Source of the DNA: Alphaproteobacteria bacterium | Lineage (GTDB): Bacteria; Pseudomonadota; Alphaproteobacteria; SMXS01 | Reading direction: 5' to 3' | Assembly: GCA_028284945.1 (NCBI GenBank) | Contig: JANQQJ010000004.1 | Location: forward strand, 1 to 64,000 | DNA length: 64,000 nt | Part shown: positions 7,960 to 15,565 of the stretch, in pieces | Layout of the letters: each line of letters starts with the position of its first letter | How positions within the stretch are numbered: position 1 is the stretch's first letter | Notes under the pieces: model-generated | The model's database searches: none | Told to the model about the DNA's origin: nothing | Seen by the model: only the letters and a program-made list of their open reading frames with translations | Translations under genes and position numbers: made by a program

Positions 7960-9240
7960 ATGGAGCAGATCAGGATCAAGGGCCGGAAACCGCTGCGCGG
8001 CACGATCCCGATCAGCGGGGCGAAGAATGCCGCCCTGCCCCTGATGGTCGCCGGTCTTTTGACCGACCAACCTTTGACATTGCGCGGTGTACCCGGCCTT
8101 GACGACATCGATACCATGGCCGAACTGCTGCACAATCATGGTGCACAGATTGACCGCGACGACAGCGGCGATCTTGGCCTGACACTCACCCTGACTGCTA
8201 AAGGCCCCATTGACACCGTGGCCCCCTATGATCTGGTTAATCGAATTCGCGCCTCGGTGCTGGTGCTCGGCCCGCTATTGGCCCGCACGGGTGAAGCCAC
8301 CGTTTCAATGCCCGGCGGGGACGCGATCGGCATTCGCCCCATCGACCTGCATATCAAGGGCCTGGAGGAGATGGGTGCGGAAATCAGGCTGGAAGGCGGC
8401 GACGTCCACGCCAAAGCCCCCAATGGGCTGACCGGCGCCAACATTCGCTTTCCCTTTGTATCCGTTGGCGCCACGGAAAATTTGCTGATGGCCGCCACTT
8501 TGGCCAGGGGGACGACCATTCTGGAGAATGCCGCGCAGGAGCCCGAGGTCACCGATCTCGCGAAGTGCCTCTCTGCAATGGGCGCCAACATTCATGGCAT
8601 TGGCACGCAGTGTCTCGTTGTCCAGGGCGTCGACGCGCTGCATGGCGCAGATCATACCGTGGTGCCGGACAGGATCGAAGCCGGCACCTATGCGGTTGCA
8701 GCAGCGATCACCGGCGGCGAACTTGTTCTGGATGGCGCCGATCCCGACCATCTGGGTGCGGTGTTTGAAGCGCTGGGCCATGCCGGGGTCAATGTCTCCA
8801 TCGGATTGGGCAAGTTACGTGTCTCTCATCCCACAGGGCAATGCCGCGGCTTTGACGTCATGACCAAAGCGTTTCCCGGTTTCCCGACGGACATGCAGGC
8901 GCAGTTCATGGCGCTGATGGCCGTCGCCAATGGTGCCTCTCTAATCACAGAGACGATCTTCGAGAACCGGTTCATGCATGTGCCTGAACTGGTTCGTATG
9001 GGCGCAGATGTCACCGTTCACGGTAATTCGGCCATGGTCCGTGGCAACCCCGCATTGCGCGGTGCGCCGGTGATGGCCACTGACCTGCGCGCCTCGGTCT
9101 GTCTGGTCCTGGCGGGATTGGCGGCCGAGGGTGAGACCATTGTCAACGGTGTGTTTCACCTGGACCGGGGCTATGAACGGCTTGAAGACAAGCTACGCGC
9201 AGTCGGGGCCGATATCGAACGCGTCGGGCAGCCGGACTGA
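7960..9240 (+). CDS. murA: UDP-N-acetylglucosamine 1-carboxyvinyltransferase, Cys-to-Asp variant
   Basis: A 426-residue EPSP-synthase-fold enzyme for the first committed step of peptidoglycan synthesis, adding enolpyruvyl from PEP to UDP-GlcNAc. Conserved pieces: [19 protein letters not shown] (Lys-Asn pair near residue 22), [30 protein letters not shown], and [12 protein letters not shown]. At residue 121 (codon GAC, 8320-8322) the loop reads [15 protein letters not shown] where E. coli MurA has its Cys115 (PGGCTIGARP). An Asp here keeps activity but removes the nucleophile that fosfomycin alkylates, as known for mycobacterial and chlamydial MurA. Start follows dcd by 4 bp; the stop overlaps the DUF2948 start by one base. 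Confidence 0.97.
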   Translation: MEQIRIKGRKPLRGTIPISGAKNAALPLMVAGLLTDQPLTLRGVPGLDDIDTMAELLHNHGAQIDRDDSGDLGLTLTLTAKGPIDTVAPYDLVNRIRASVLVLGPLLARTGEATVSMPGGDAIGIRPIDLHIKGLEEMGAEIRLEGGDVHAKAPNGLTGANIRFPFVSVGATENLLMAATLARGTTILENAAQEPEVTDLAKCLSAMGANIHGIGTQCLVVQGVDALHGADHTVVPDRIEAGTYAVAAAITGGELVLDGADPDHLGAVFEALGHAGVNVSIGLGKLRVSHPTGQCRGFDVMTKAFPGFPTDMQAQFMALMAVANGASLITETIFENRFMHVPELVRMGADVTVHGNSAMVRGNPALRGAPVMATDLRASVCLVLAGLAAEGETIVNGVFHLDRGYERLEDKLRAVGADIERVGQPD

Positions 9241-9653
9241 TGGTTGCGCTGCGCGCAGAGAATGCCGAGGATCTGGTCGTTTTCGGCGGTTACTTGCAGG
9301 ATGCGACGGTTCGCATTGGCGACATCGCCTGGCTGCCGAAACAGCAGCGCCTTGCGTTGGTCTGTAATCGGTTCCTGTGGGAGCGCGACACGCCTCCCTG
9401 GTTCCGCAGCCGCTGCGGCATTCACTTCGAAACAGTAACCAAGGTCCAGACAAGAGGCATCCCAATGGATGCCAAGGATCACATCCTTGAGCTACTGACC
9501 ATCCATGCCGTCGAACAGGATAGCCGGACGTTGATCTCACTTGCCTTTGCCGGGAACGCCGATATGCGTCTTGAAGCCGAGGTAGTGGAAGCAGAGCTGA
9601 CCGACTTAGGCACCCCTTGGGAAACGCCGAACCGGCCGAGCCACGACGGCTGA
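9240..9653 (+). CDS. DUF2948 family protein
   Basis: A 137-residue protein that starts on the last base of the murA stop (TGATG), so translation is coupled. The pattern LRAENAEDLVVFGGYLQDATVRIGDIAWLPKQ, the FLWE turn and the C-terminal LEAEVVEAELTDLGTPWETPNRPSHDG tail are those of DUF2948, a family restricted to Alphaproteobacteria and usually found directly after murA. No catalytic motif is visible and its role is unknown; the constant position suggests a link to envelope growth. In relatives this gene is commonly followed by hisD; here an 8.5-kb block intervenes. Confidence 0.9.
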   Translation: MVALRAENAEDLVVFGGYLQDATVRIGDIAWLPKQQRLALVCNRFLWERDTPPWFRSRCGIHFETVTKVQTRGIPMDAKDHILELLTIHAVEQDSRTLISLAFAGNADMRLEAEVVEAELTDLGTPWETPNRPSHDG

Positions 9654-9676
9654 TCCTTGTTTCACCAAATCTTAAC

Positions 9677-9701
9677 GGCCGCAGGCAGGCATGCTGCGGC
9701 C
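9677..9701 (+). terminator. hairpin after the dcd-murA-DUF2948 operon
   Basis: GGCCGCAG at 9677-9684 pairs perfectly with CTGCGGCC at 9694-9701 around a 9-nt loop, starting 24 bp after the DUF2948 stop. Only TTAT follows, so as an intrinsic terminator it would be weak, but its position at the operon end and before the next promoter region fits that role. Confidence 0.45.
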
Positions 9702-9749
9702 TTATCGTGTATGATCAGTGATCGAGACCGACAAAGCGGGAGCTCGATC

Positions 9750-10151
9750 ATGTCTAATCTGTTTGAAACCCATGGCGCAGCAAGCTGGATCGAACTGACG
9801 ACCACGGATGTCGCAGCAGCAAAGGCGTTCTATTCAGAGATCGCAGGGTGGGAGTTGGAAGACAATCCCATGCCTGACGGCGGCACCTATACGGTCGTCA
9901 AGGTCAATGGCGAAGGGATCGGCGGCATCATGCAGAATCCGCCCGGTATGGAAAATATGCCGCCCATGTGGACGCCCTACCTGACCGTCGATGACGTCGA
10001 TATCAGTTGCGCGCAGGCCCAGGCCGCCGGCGGTCAGGTGATGCGTGAGCCTTGGGATGTTCCGGGCGTCGGCCGGATGGCGGTAATCGCCGATCCGACC
10101 GGCGGTGCGATCTGCATCATGACCTATGAACAAAACGATCAGGCTGCCTGA
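9750..10151 (+). CDS. VOC family (glyoxalase-fold) protein
   Basis: I use the ATG at 9750, giving 133 residues beginning MSNLFETHGAASWIELTTTD; a longer frame upstream is unlike the family. Two beta-alpha-beta-beta-beta modules are seen: the first with KAFYSEIAGWELED, the second with PYLTVDDVDISCAQAQAAGG and the closing GRMAVIADPTGGAICIM. Members bind a metal and act as dioxygenases, glyoxalases or antibiotic-binding proteins; this subgroup (PhnB/27-kDa-antigen-like) has no fixed reaction. A clear paralogue lies at 12016-12402 with the same MSN.FETH opening. It is followed after 2 bp by the DUF2332 gene. Confidence 0.87.
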   Translation: MSNLFETHGAASWIELTTTDVAAAKAFYSEIAGWELEDNPMPDGGTYTVVKVNGEGIGGIMQNPPGMENMPPMWTPYLTVDDVDISCAQAQAAGGQVMREPWDVPGVGRMAVIADPTGGAICIMTYEQNDQAA

Positions 10152-10153
10152 TA

Positions 10154-11233
10154 TTGACTGATGCAGGTCCTGATACCGATCCACTGGTCGCTTCATTCGA
10201 ATGGCAGGGTAATGCCTGCAGGGCATTGGGATCGGAAATCTCCGCGACGCTTCTGTTCCTGCTGGCCGATGACCTGAGAGCCGGTGGCATCACCCGTGAT
10301 CTGCTACCCCGCTGGGATGGCGACGCCAATGATGATGCGGTGGCGCTGCGCTTGATCGGGGGGCTGCATTACGCAGCGCTGACCGGACACGCCAACCGTC
10401 TGGCTGACTTTTATCCCAGCACGGGTGGGACATTCCGGGACGATGGATTTTGGGCTGCCGTCGAAGAAACCATCCGGTCCAACCAGCCCATCTTGACCAC
10501 GTTCCTGGAAGGGCCACCGCAAACCAACGAGGTGCGCCGGTCCGCCGTTTTGCTTGGCGGTTTCTTGACCGTTGCTCAAAAAACCGGCCTTCCCCTGCGC
10601 TGCCTGGAGATCGCCGCCAGCGCCGGGCTGAACCAGAACTGGGACCAGTTCCACTACACCATCACGGGCGACAACGGGCTGATGGGCCGCTGGGGCAACC
10701 CTGCCAGCCCGGTCCAGCTTGAATCCGAATGGACGGGCCCCGCCATTGGACTCGATATCGACGCTGTCGTCACCGAACGGGCCGGGTGTGACATCAGCCC
10801 CATAGATCTCTCCAACCCGGAAACAGCGACGCGAATGGCATCCTATGTCTGGCCTGATCAGCTTGCGCGCTTCCGCAATCTCAATGCCGCCATCGAAATT
10901 GCACGCGCGCAAAACGCGCCGCTTGACCAGGCTGACGCAGCTGAGTGGACGAAAGAACACCTGGCGGAGGCGCGGCCCGGCGCCGCCACGGTTGTCTATC
11001 ACTCCATCGCGCAGCACTATTTCAGCGATGAGACCCGCAACGGCCTGAAATCAGCCATGGAATCCGCCGGCGCGACGGCCGCGGCAGATGCCCCTGTCGC
11101 CTGGCTGCGAATGGAGTTTGCCGGTGAACTTAGCCAGTCCCTGCCGGAAATCAGGCTTCAAATATGGCCAAACGGTGAGGACCGCGTGCTCGCCACGGTC
11201 CATCCGCACGGCAATTTTGCGCATTGGCAGTGA
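10154..11233 (+). CDS. DUF2332 family protein
   Basis: A 359-residue protein beginning at TTG 10154, two bases after the VOC gene. Recognisable DUF2332 traits: FEWQGNACRALGSEISATLLFLLADDL at the N-terminus, LRLIGGLHYAALTGHANRLADFYPS, the NEVRRSAVLLGGFLTVA segment near residue 125, LEIAASAGLNQNWDQFHY, and near the end VVYHSIAQHYFS and LRMEFAGE. The family is widespread and of unknown function; the EIAASAGLN motif resembles a Rossmann-type Gly loop, so a SAM-dependent activity is conceivable but unproven. TTG is chosen because no ATG lies near and the N-terminal motif starts within 20 residues. It is translationally close to both neighbours. Confidence 0.85.
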   Translation: MTDAGPDTDPLVASFEWQGNACRALGSEISATLLFLLADDLRAGGITRDLLPRWDGDANDDAVALRLIGGLHYAALTGHANRLADFYPSTGGTFRDDGFWAAVEETIRSNQPILTTFLEGPPQTNEVRRSAVLLGGFLTVAQKTGLPLRCLEIAASAGLNQNWDQFHYTITGDNGLMGRWGNPASPVQLESEWTGPAIGLDIDAVVTERAGCDISPIDLSNPETATRMASYVWPDQLARFRNLNAAIEIARAQNAPLDQADAAEWTKEHLAEARPGAATVVYHSIAQHYFSDETRNGLKSAMESAGATAAADAPVAWLRMEFAGELSQSLPEIRLQIWPNGEDRVLATVHPHGNFAHWQ

Positions 11234-11241
11234 GACGCACC

Positions 11242-11538
11242 ATGATTCTGGAACACGCCCTTCTTGACGTGAAACCAGGCCAGGAGGCCGCGTTTGAGGC
11301 TGCCATGAAAACGGCCAAGCCACTCATCGAACAATCGCCGGGATTTCAGGGCATTGAGGTAAGGCCCTGCGTTGAGCAACCGGGCCGGTATCTACTGCTG
11401 GTCTGGTGGAAGACGGTGGAAGACCACGAGATCGGCTTCAGGGGTTCGGACCGATACAAGCAATGGCGCACCCTGCTCCACGACTTTTACGACCCCTTCC
11501 CGACCGTCCGGCACTATTCCGCATCCATCCTGGGATAA
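11242..11538 (+). CDS. antibiotic biosynthesis monooxygenase (ABM)-like protein
   Basis: A 98-residue protein starting MILEHALLDVKPGQEAAFEA, a single ferredoxin-like ABM domain. The strand-helix-strand pattern with PGFQGIEVRPCVEQPGRYLLLVWWKTVEDHEIGFRGS and the ending WRTLLHDFYDPFPTVRHYSAS is usual for this family of dimeric alpha-beta barrels, which covers cofactor-free monooxygenases and many proteins with no known activity. The start at 11242 (ATG) is preferred over an in-frame TTG 18 bases earlier. It follows the DUF2332 gene by 8 bp, in the same operon-like run as the VOC and YciI genes. Confidence 0.82.
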   Translation: MILEHALLDVKPGQEAAFEAAMKTAKPLIEQSPGFQGIEVRPCVEQPGRYLLLVWWKTVEDHEIGFRGSDRYKQWRTLLHDFYDPFPTVRHYSASILG

Positions 11539-11594
11539 ATTTGTCGGGTTGGCACCGTCACCATCGTCCAGCACAGTGAGATGGGGAGAACGCT

Positions 11595-11948
11595 ATGAAA
11601 TTCGCACTACTGATTTACGAAGATGCCGATCTGGATGCGCCCGAAGGATCGGCGATGGAAGAAATCCTCGCCGGGCACCGGCATATGCAGGAGACGACCA
11701 AGCAGGCAGGTGTATTCGTTGCCGCCGACCAGCTTGAACCGCCACCCGCCGCGCAGTGCCTGCGGGTGCGCGGCGGCAAGACGTTGGTGACCGATGGACC
11801 GTTTGCGGAGACCAAGGAACATCTGATCGGGTTCTATCTCGTCGACTGCGACACGGCGGAGCAGGCCGCCGACTACGCCAAGCTGATCCCGCACGCGGAA
11901 CGGGGCTGTATCGAGATCCGGCCAATTGTGTATCACGAACATGTCTGA
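11595..11948 (+). CDS. YciI/DGPF-domain (YCII-related) protein
   Basis: A 117-residue protein with the YCII-related fold: MKFALLIYEDADLD opening, HRHMQETTKQAGVFVAADQLEPP in the middle, the GGKTLVTDGPFAETKEHLIGFYLVD signature (the DGPF motif for which the family is named) and a C-terminal IEIRPIV strand. These dimeric alpha-beta proteins are often encoded beside ECF sigma factors of the SigJ type, but no sigma factor is present here. The good ribosome site GGGGAGAACGCT precedes the ATG. It belongs to a plus-strand run of small alpha-beta proteins (VOC, ABM, YciI, VOC). Function unknown. Confidence 0.87.
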   Translation: MKFALLIYEDADLDAPEGSAMEEILAGHRHMQETTKQAGVFVAADQLEPPPAAQCLRVRGGKTLVTDGPFAETKEHLIGFYLVDCDTAEQAADYAKLIPHAERGCIEIRPIVYHEHV

Positions 11949-12015
11949 TTAGCGGGTCTCCATCCGTCTAGCTGATACCGGTCCAGAACCGGCAGCCAGA
12001 CAACAGGAGCACGCG

Positions 12016-12402
12016 ATGAGCAACCCTTTCGAGACACATTCGGCCTTCAGCTGGGTCGAGTTACGGACCAGCGACCCGGACAAAGCCAAATCCTTCTATG
12101 CCGATGTAATCGGCTGGAATACTGACGAAATGCCCGGGCCGGCGCCTTATACAATCCTGAAAACAGGCGAAGACAGCGTGGGCGGCATCGTCGCTTTGCC
12201 GGAAGCCGCTGCCGGCGCACCCTCGCATTGGTGTGCCTATATCACCGTCGATGACGTGGATGCGCGGACCAGGAAGGCCGAAGACGCCGGCGCGACCGTT
12301 ATCGCGCCACCGATGGACATGCCGGGTGTTGGCCGAATGTCGACCATTCAGGACCCGACCGGCGCTGTGGTCGCCCTGATGACCTATTCCCAGGGAGACT
12401 AA
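12016..12402 (+). CDS. VOC family (glyoxalase-fold) protein, paralogue of 9750-10151
   Basis: A 128-residue two-module VOC protein opening MSNPFETHSAFSWVELRTSD. The first module has KAKSFYADVIGW, the second CAYITVDDVDARTRKAEDAGA and MPGVGRMSTIQDPTGAVVALM. It is clearly paralogous to the VOC gene at the start of this block (same opening, same PGVGRM..I.DPTG closing strand). A ribosome site (ACAGGAGCACGCG) precedes the ATG. Substrate is unknown. The pair of VOC genes brackets DUF2332, ABM and YciI genes, all plus strand, which suggests a shared detoxification or small-molecule role by inference only. Confidence 0.88.
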   Translation: MSNPFETHSAFSWVELRTSDPDKAKSFYADVIGWNTDEMPGPAPYTILKTGEDSVGGIVALPEAAAGAPSHWCAYITVDDVDARTRKAEDAGATVIAPPMDMPGVGRMSTIQDPTGAVVALMTYSQGD

Positions 12403-12558
12403 TTCTCCCCGTCCCCGGGATGGCCCGCTGCTGACGTTCCCAAGCGCCTGTGGCGGGCCGATTTCAGGTTTTTCACTGTGTGATGTTCGTCACGAAGGGT
12501 CTTGCGCTATCCGCCGTATAAGATGTGTATCGACGAACACCCAAGAAGGGGAATCGCC

Positions 12559-12681
12559 ATGAGACTCGTCCGAACAATGCGTTTTTCAGCACTGACCAAA
12601 ATGCTGATTGAAGCCCTGCTATTCGGCCGGAACGCCGCAGAATCGTCGTGTCAAAATCAGATGCCCTCGACCCGCGCCTAA
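12559..12681 (+). CDS. possible 40-residue peptide in the 12403-12688 gap
   Basis: This 286-bp gap holds a 40-codon frame starting at ATG 12559 behind a strong Shine-Dalgarno-like AAGAAGGGGA (spacing about 7). The product, MRLVRTMRFSALTKMLIEAL followed by a polar tail with one Cys, has an amphipathic basic start and no known family. Upstream are a perfect 11-bp palindrome TTCGTCACGAA (12486-12496) and a long-loop inverted repeat (GGCCCGC 12422-12428, GCGGGCC 12453-12459) that may end the VOC transcript. The frame stops 8 bp before the stop of the convergent cupin gene. It may be a real small gene or chance. Confidence 0.3.
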   Translation: MRLVRTMRFSALTKMLIEALLFGRNAAESSCQNQMPSTRA

Positions 12682-12688
12682 GGCTCAC

Positions 12689-13081
12689 CTAAAGCGGTCT
12701 AATCTCGGTCCCGGCGCCGCGCGTAATGAACAGCATATGGCTGGGCTCGTGGACCTTGGCGGTATGCCACGTCCCGCGGGGGACGATCACCGCACCGCTG
12801 CCGCGCAGTTTAACAACCCTTACCCCACCCTCTTCTTCCAGATGCATGTCGGCCGCCCCCGACAGCATGCAAACGACTTCTTCACCGGCCGGATGCATCT
12901 CCCAGGAGTCCCAGTCTTCTGTAAACACATAAGCGCTGACCAGCCGGCCGTCGCCCAGATCGGTGCGGGCTGGCAGTTCCTGCCAAAAGTTTTCCGTCAC
13001 CGGTAGTTCAATGACATCGGGACCATCGGTCAGATGCAGATAAGTTGTCTTAAGATCAACAATGCCTTCGTCCGCCGACAT
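12689..13081 (-). CDS. cupin-domain protein
   Basis: I start the gene at 13081 (MSADEGIVDLKTTYLHLTDG, 130 residues) behind a GGGAGACGAAGT ribosome site; the frame extends far upstream but that part overlaps the Sel1 lipoprotein gene and lacks family character. A single cupin fold is seen: motif 1 in WEMHPAGEEVVCMLSGAADMHLE (His and Glu ligands) and motif 2 in GAVIVPRGTWHTAKVH (His). Small cupins of this ChrR-like sort are metal-dependent sugar or carboxylic acid enzymes or anti-sigma modules; no partner sigma factor is nearby. Divergent from the Sel1 lipoprotein with 118 bp between starts. Specific function unknown. Confidence 0.83.
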   Translation of the reverse strand: MSADEGIVDLKTTYLHLTDGPDVIELPVTENFWQELPARTDLGDGRLVSAYVFTEDWDSWEMHPAGEEVVCMLSGAADMHLEEEGGVRVVKLRGSGAVIVPRGTWHTAKVHEPSHMLFITRGAGTEIRPL

Positions 13082-13199
13082 ACTTCGTCTCCCTTTTCCT
13101 ACATCATAGCAGGACGTCCCTGAGTCGAACACCAATCGAAGGGTGACGGGCCAACTCTCCGTGTAAGGCTGGAGAGCTTGGACATCAGGGAAAAATACA

Positions 13200-13904
13200 A
13201 TGACGCCATTTAAACCGGCCGTTGCCATTTTGTTGATTGCAGGCCTTGTCACCGCCTGTTCATCCTCGCCCGGACCCCGTGCTGGGGGCCCACCCTCCCG
13301 CGGCAATGGTGGCCCCGGCATCGACCAGCTCAACCAGGCCTATCTGAAAGGCGTCGACTTGCACAGATCAGGCAATTGCAGCGCCGCGATCCGGCGCCTC
13401 TATCCCGTCGCCATGGCTGGCGCGGGCTTCGAAGACGCGCAACGCCACCTCGGCGAGTGTCTCACCTCGACAGCCGCTGACAATCAGACACAATATCTCG
13501 AAGGGCTGCTATGGCTGCGCCGGTCTGCTGAAGCCGGTTGGCCGGAAGCGCAAGGGGCATTGGCGGTTGAATATGTTGAAGGACCTGTGCCGGACCTGCG
13601 TGAGGCGGCATTGTGGCTAGCGCTCTACAACCGCAACCCACGCCGCAGCCGCCCCGCGTTTACACCGTTGCCAACCGAAGTGCTGGCCAGACTGGATGCT
13701 GCGATCGCTGAAGATCTGATCCAGGCAGGCCAAAAGGCTGCCGACGGGTTCAAGATCGTTGTCTGGAAAGCACCCAAAGGATTGAGCCCCAGCCGTGCGT
13801 CCAATAGCAGGCGCCCTGAGGGCGGCCCGGGCCAGGGACGCGGACCCGGTAGAAAAGGCGAGCACCGGGCCGGTGAACCCTATGACGCGGCGTCGATAGA
13901 TTAG
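13200..13904 (+). CDS. Sel1-repeat lipoprotein
   Basis: A 234-residue product with a lipoprotein signal: MTPFKPAVAILLIAGLVTACSS, lipobox VTAC with Cys20. After a Gly/Pro/Arg-rich spacer (residues about 24-40) come two to three Sel1/TPR-like helical repeats (ALYLKG..., HLGECLTST..., LWLRRSAEAGWPEAQGALAVEYVEG, REAALWLALYNRN). The C-terminus is again Gly/Arg/Pro-rich and probably disordered. Sel1 lipoproteins usually serve as scaffolds in the periplasm. Its stop overlaps the stop of the convergent enoyl-CoA hydratase gene by 4 bp. No specific role can be assigned. Confidence 0.75.
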   Translation: MTPFKPAVAILLIAGLVTACSSSPGPRAGGPPSRGNGGPGIDQLNQAYLKGVDLHRSGNCSAAIRRLYPVAMAGAGFEDAQRHLGECLTSTAADNQTQYLEGLLWLRRSAEAGWPEAQGALAVEYVEGPVPDLREAALWLALYNRNPRRSRPAFTPLPTEVLARLDAAIAEDLIQAGQKAADGFKIVVWKAPKGLSPSRASNSRRPEGGPGQGRGPGRKGEHRAGEPYDAASID

Positions 13905-14686
13905 CGGAAATTCGGCTCGCGCTTGTTCAGGAACGCGTCAACCGCTTCAGCATGTTCCGGTGACTCGCGCGCTTCCTGAAGGGCTGTGAACTCCCGCTCC
14001 TGGATCACCGTTGTGTCGGTTTCGGTTCCGTTTTCGCGCAGCAGCTTCTTGATCATGCGAAGCTGCAAATCGGGATTGCCGGCAATAATCTCGCCCATCT
14101 CCAGTGCCCGCTCCATCAGCCGGTGCGGCGGTGTCACCTCATTGACAAGCCCGATGGCTAGTGCCTCCTGCGCATCGATCAGATCACCGGTCAAGCAGAG
14201 TTCGCTGGCCTTGGCGAACCCGACCCGGCGTTCCAAATAGTGGCTCGACGCCAGTTCCGGCACCAGCCCCATCTTGACGAAGAACATGCCGAATTTGGCC
14301 TCTTCTGAGGCGATGATGACATCAAAGGGCAGGATCATCGTCGCGCCGACCCCGACCGCAGGGCCGTTGACGGCGGCAATCAACGGCTTGGTTCGTTCCA
14401 CAAGCGCGATCCAGTCCATACCACCGGGCAGAAGCGTATCCGCACCCTTGGCATCACCGTCCAGCCTGGCCTTGAAGGCATCCTGGATGTCTGCCCCGGC
14501 ACAGAATCCCCGACCCGCACCGGTCATGACAACGGCACCCACCGCCGGATCATTATTCGCGCGCTCAAACGCATCGGCCTGTTCCAGGCTCATCTGCCCC
14601 GTCCAGGCGTTAAGCCGGTCCGGCCGGTTGAGCGTAATCAGCGCGACATGGCCACGCGTTTCATAAAGCAGTGTTTCATAGGACAC
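13901..14686 (-). CDS. enoyl-CoA hydratase/isomerase family protein (copy 2)
   Basis: Start taken at GTG 14686 because the product then opens MSYETLLYETRGHVALITLN, which aligns residue for residue with the upstream paralogue; 261 residues. Crotonase features: LITLNRPDRLNAWTGQM, the oxyanion-hole GAGRGFCAGADIQDAF near residue 65, PLIAAVNGPAVGVGATMILPFDVIIASEEAKFGMFF and MGLVPELASSHYLERRVGFAKA. The Glu of LVPELAS is at the catalytic position. The C-terminus ends in ALNKREPNF-type helix common to this family. It lies 4 bp downstream of its paralogue on the minus strand. Likely fatty or branched-chain acyl-CoA hydration; exact substrate unknown. Confidence 0.9.
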   Translation of the reverse strand: MSYETLLYETRGHVALITLNRPDRLNAWTGQMSLEQADAFERANNDPAVGAVVMTGAGRGFCAGADIQDAFKARLDGDAKGADTLLPGGMDWIALVERTKPLIAAVNGPAVGVGATMILPFDVIIASEEAKFGMFFVKMGLVPELASSHYLERRVGFAKASELCLTGDLIDAQEALAIGLVNEVTPPHRLMERALEMGEIIAGNPDLQLRMIKKLLRENGTETDTTVIQEREFTALQEARESPEHAEAVDAFLNKREPNFR

Positions 14687-14690
14687 GGAA

Positions 14691-15500
14691 TTACTCTGCT
14701 GCAGCCTTACGGAAATCCGGTTTGCGCTTGTTGAGGAACGCATCAACCGCCTCCCTGTGTTCCGCCGACGGATAGCATTGTTCCAGCAACGCGCCCTCCT
14801 TGGCCTGAATGGCCTTGTAGTCGTTAGGCACACCATTTTCGCGGAGCAGCCCCTTGATCATGCGGAGCTGACGATCCGGGTTCCCGGCAATTTCCGCAGC
14901 GAGCGCTTTTGCGTCATCGACCAGGCGTTCCGGGGTCGAGAGCTGGTCCACCAGGCCCAGTTTTTCGCATTCTTCGGCCCCGAACAGCCGCGCGGTCAGG
15001 CACATCTTGTTGGCATTGCCAAAGCCGACGCGGCGCTCCAGGAAGTGCGAACTGGCCAATTCGGGCACCAAGCCCATCTTGACGAAGAACATGCCGAACT
15101 GGGCCGCCGTCGACGCGACGATAACGTCGAACGGCAGAATCATGGTCGCACCAATGCCCACGGAATGCCCGTTGACCGCCGCGATGAGAGGTTTCGATTC
15201 ACCACACAGCTTGATCCAGTCGACACCTGCCGGCATGCCGTTATTGCTGTCGTGTGACCCTTCATCGATGTCTGTCAGCCGGGCCTTGAAGGCGTGTTCA
15301 ATGTCGGCGCCTGCGCAAAAGCTCTTGCCCGCACCGGTAACCACGATGGCGCCCAGGGCTGGATCATCATTGATCGCCTGGATCGCGTGCTGCAGTTCCT
15401 GCGACATGTCCGGCGTCCAGGCGTTGCGGCGCTCTGGTCGATTGAGCGTGATGACCGCAACCGCGCCATCGGTATCTACAAGAATGGAGTCGTATGCCAT
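14691..15500 (-). CDS. enoyl-CoA hydratase/isomerase family protein (copy 1)
   Basis: A 269-residue crotonase starting MAYDSILVDTDGAVAVITLN behind GGGAGG with 5-bp spacing (ATG at 15500). Motifs: RPERRNAWTPDMSQEL, GAGKSFCAGADIEHAFKA (oxyanion hole), PLIAAVNGHSVGIGATMILPFDVIVAS, MGLVPELASSHFLERRVGFGNA. It is followed after 4 bp by the second copy, to which it is similar over its whole length, so a tandem duplication with later divergence is likely. Together with the nearby thiolase it fits beta-oxidation-like degradation of an unknown acyl-CoA. Confidence 0.92.
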   Translation of the reverse strand: MAYDSILVDTDGAVAVITLNRPERRNAWTPDMSQELQHAIQAINDDPALGAIVVTGAGKSFCAGADIEHAFKARLTDIDEGSHDSNNGMPAGVDWIKLCGESKPLIAAVNGHSVGIGATMILPFDVIVASTAAQFGMFFVKMGLVPELASSHFLERRVGFGNANKMCLTARLFGAEECEKLGLVDQLSTPERLVDDAKALAAEIAGNPDRQLRMIKGLLRENGVPNDYKAIQAKEGALLEQCYPSAEHREAVDAFLNKRKPDFRKAAAE

Positions 15501-15565
15501 GAAAACCTCCCATTGATGATGAGACTTTATGGCAGCCATTGAAGGGGCGCAACGCGCCTGGCCCG

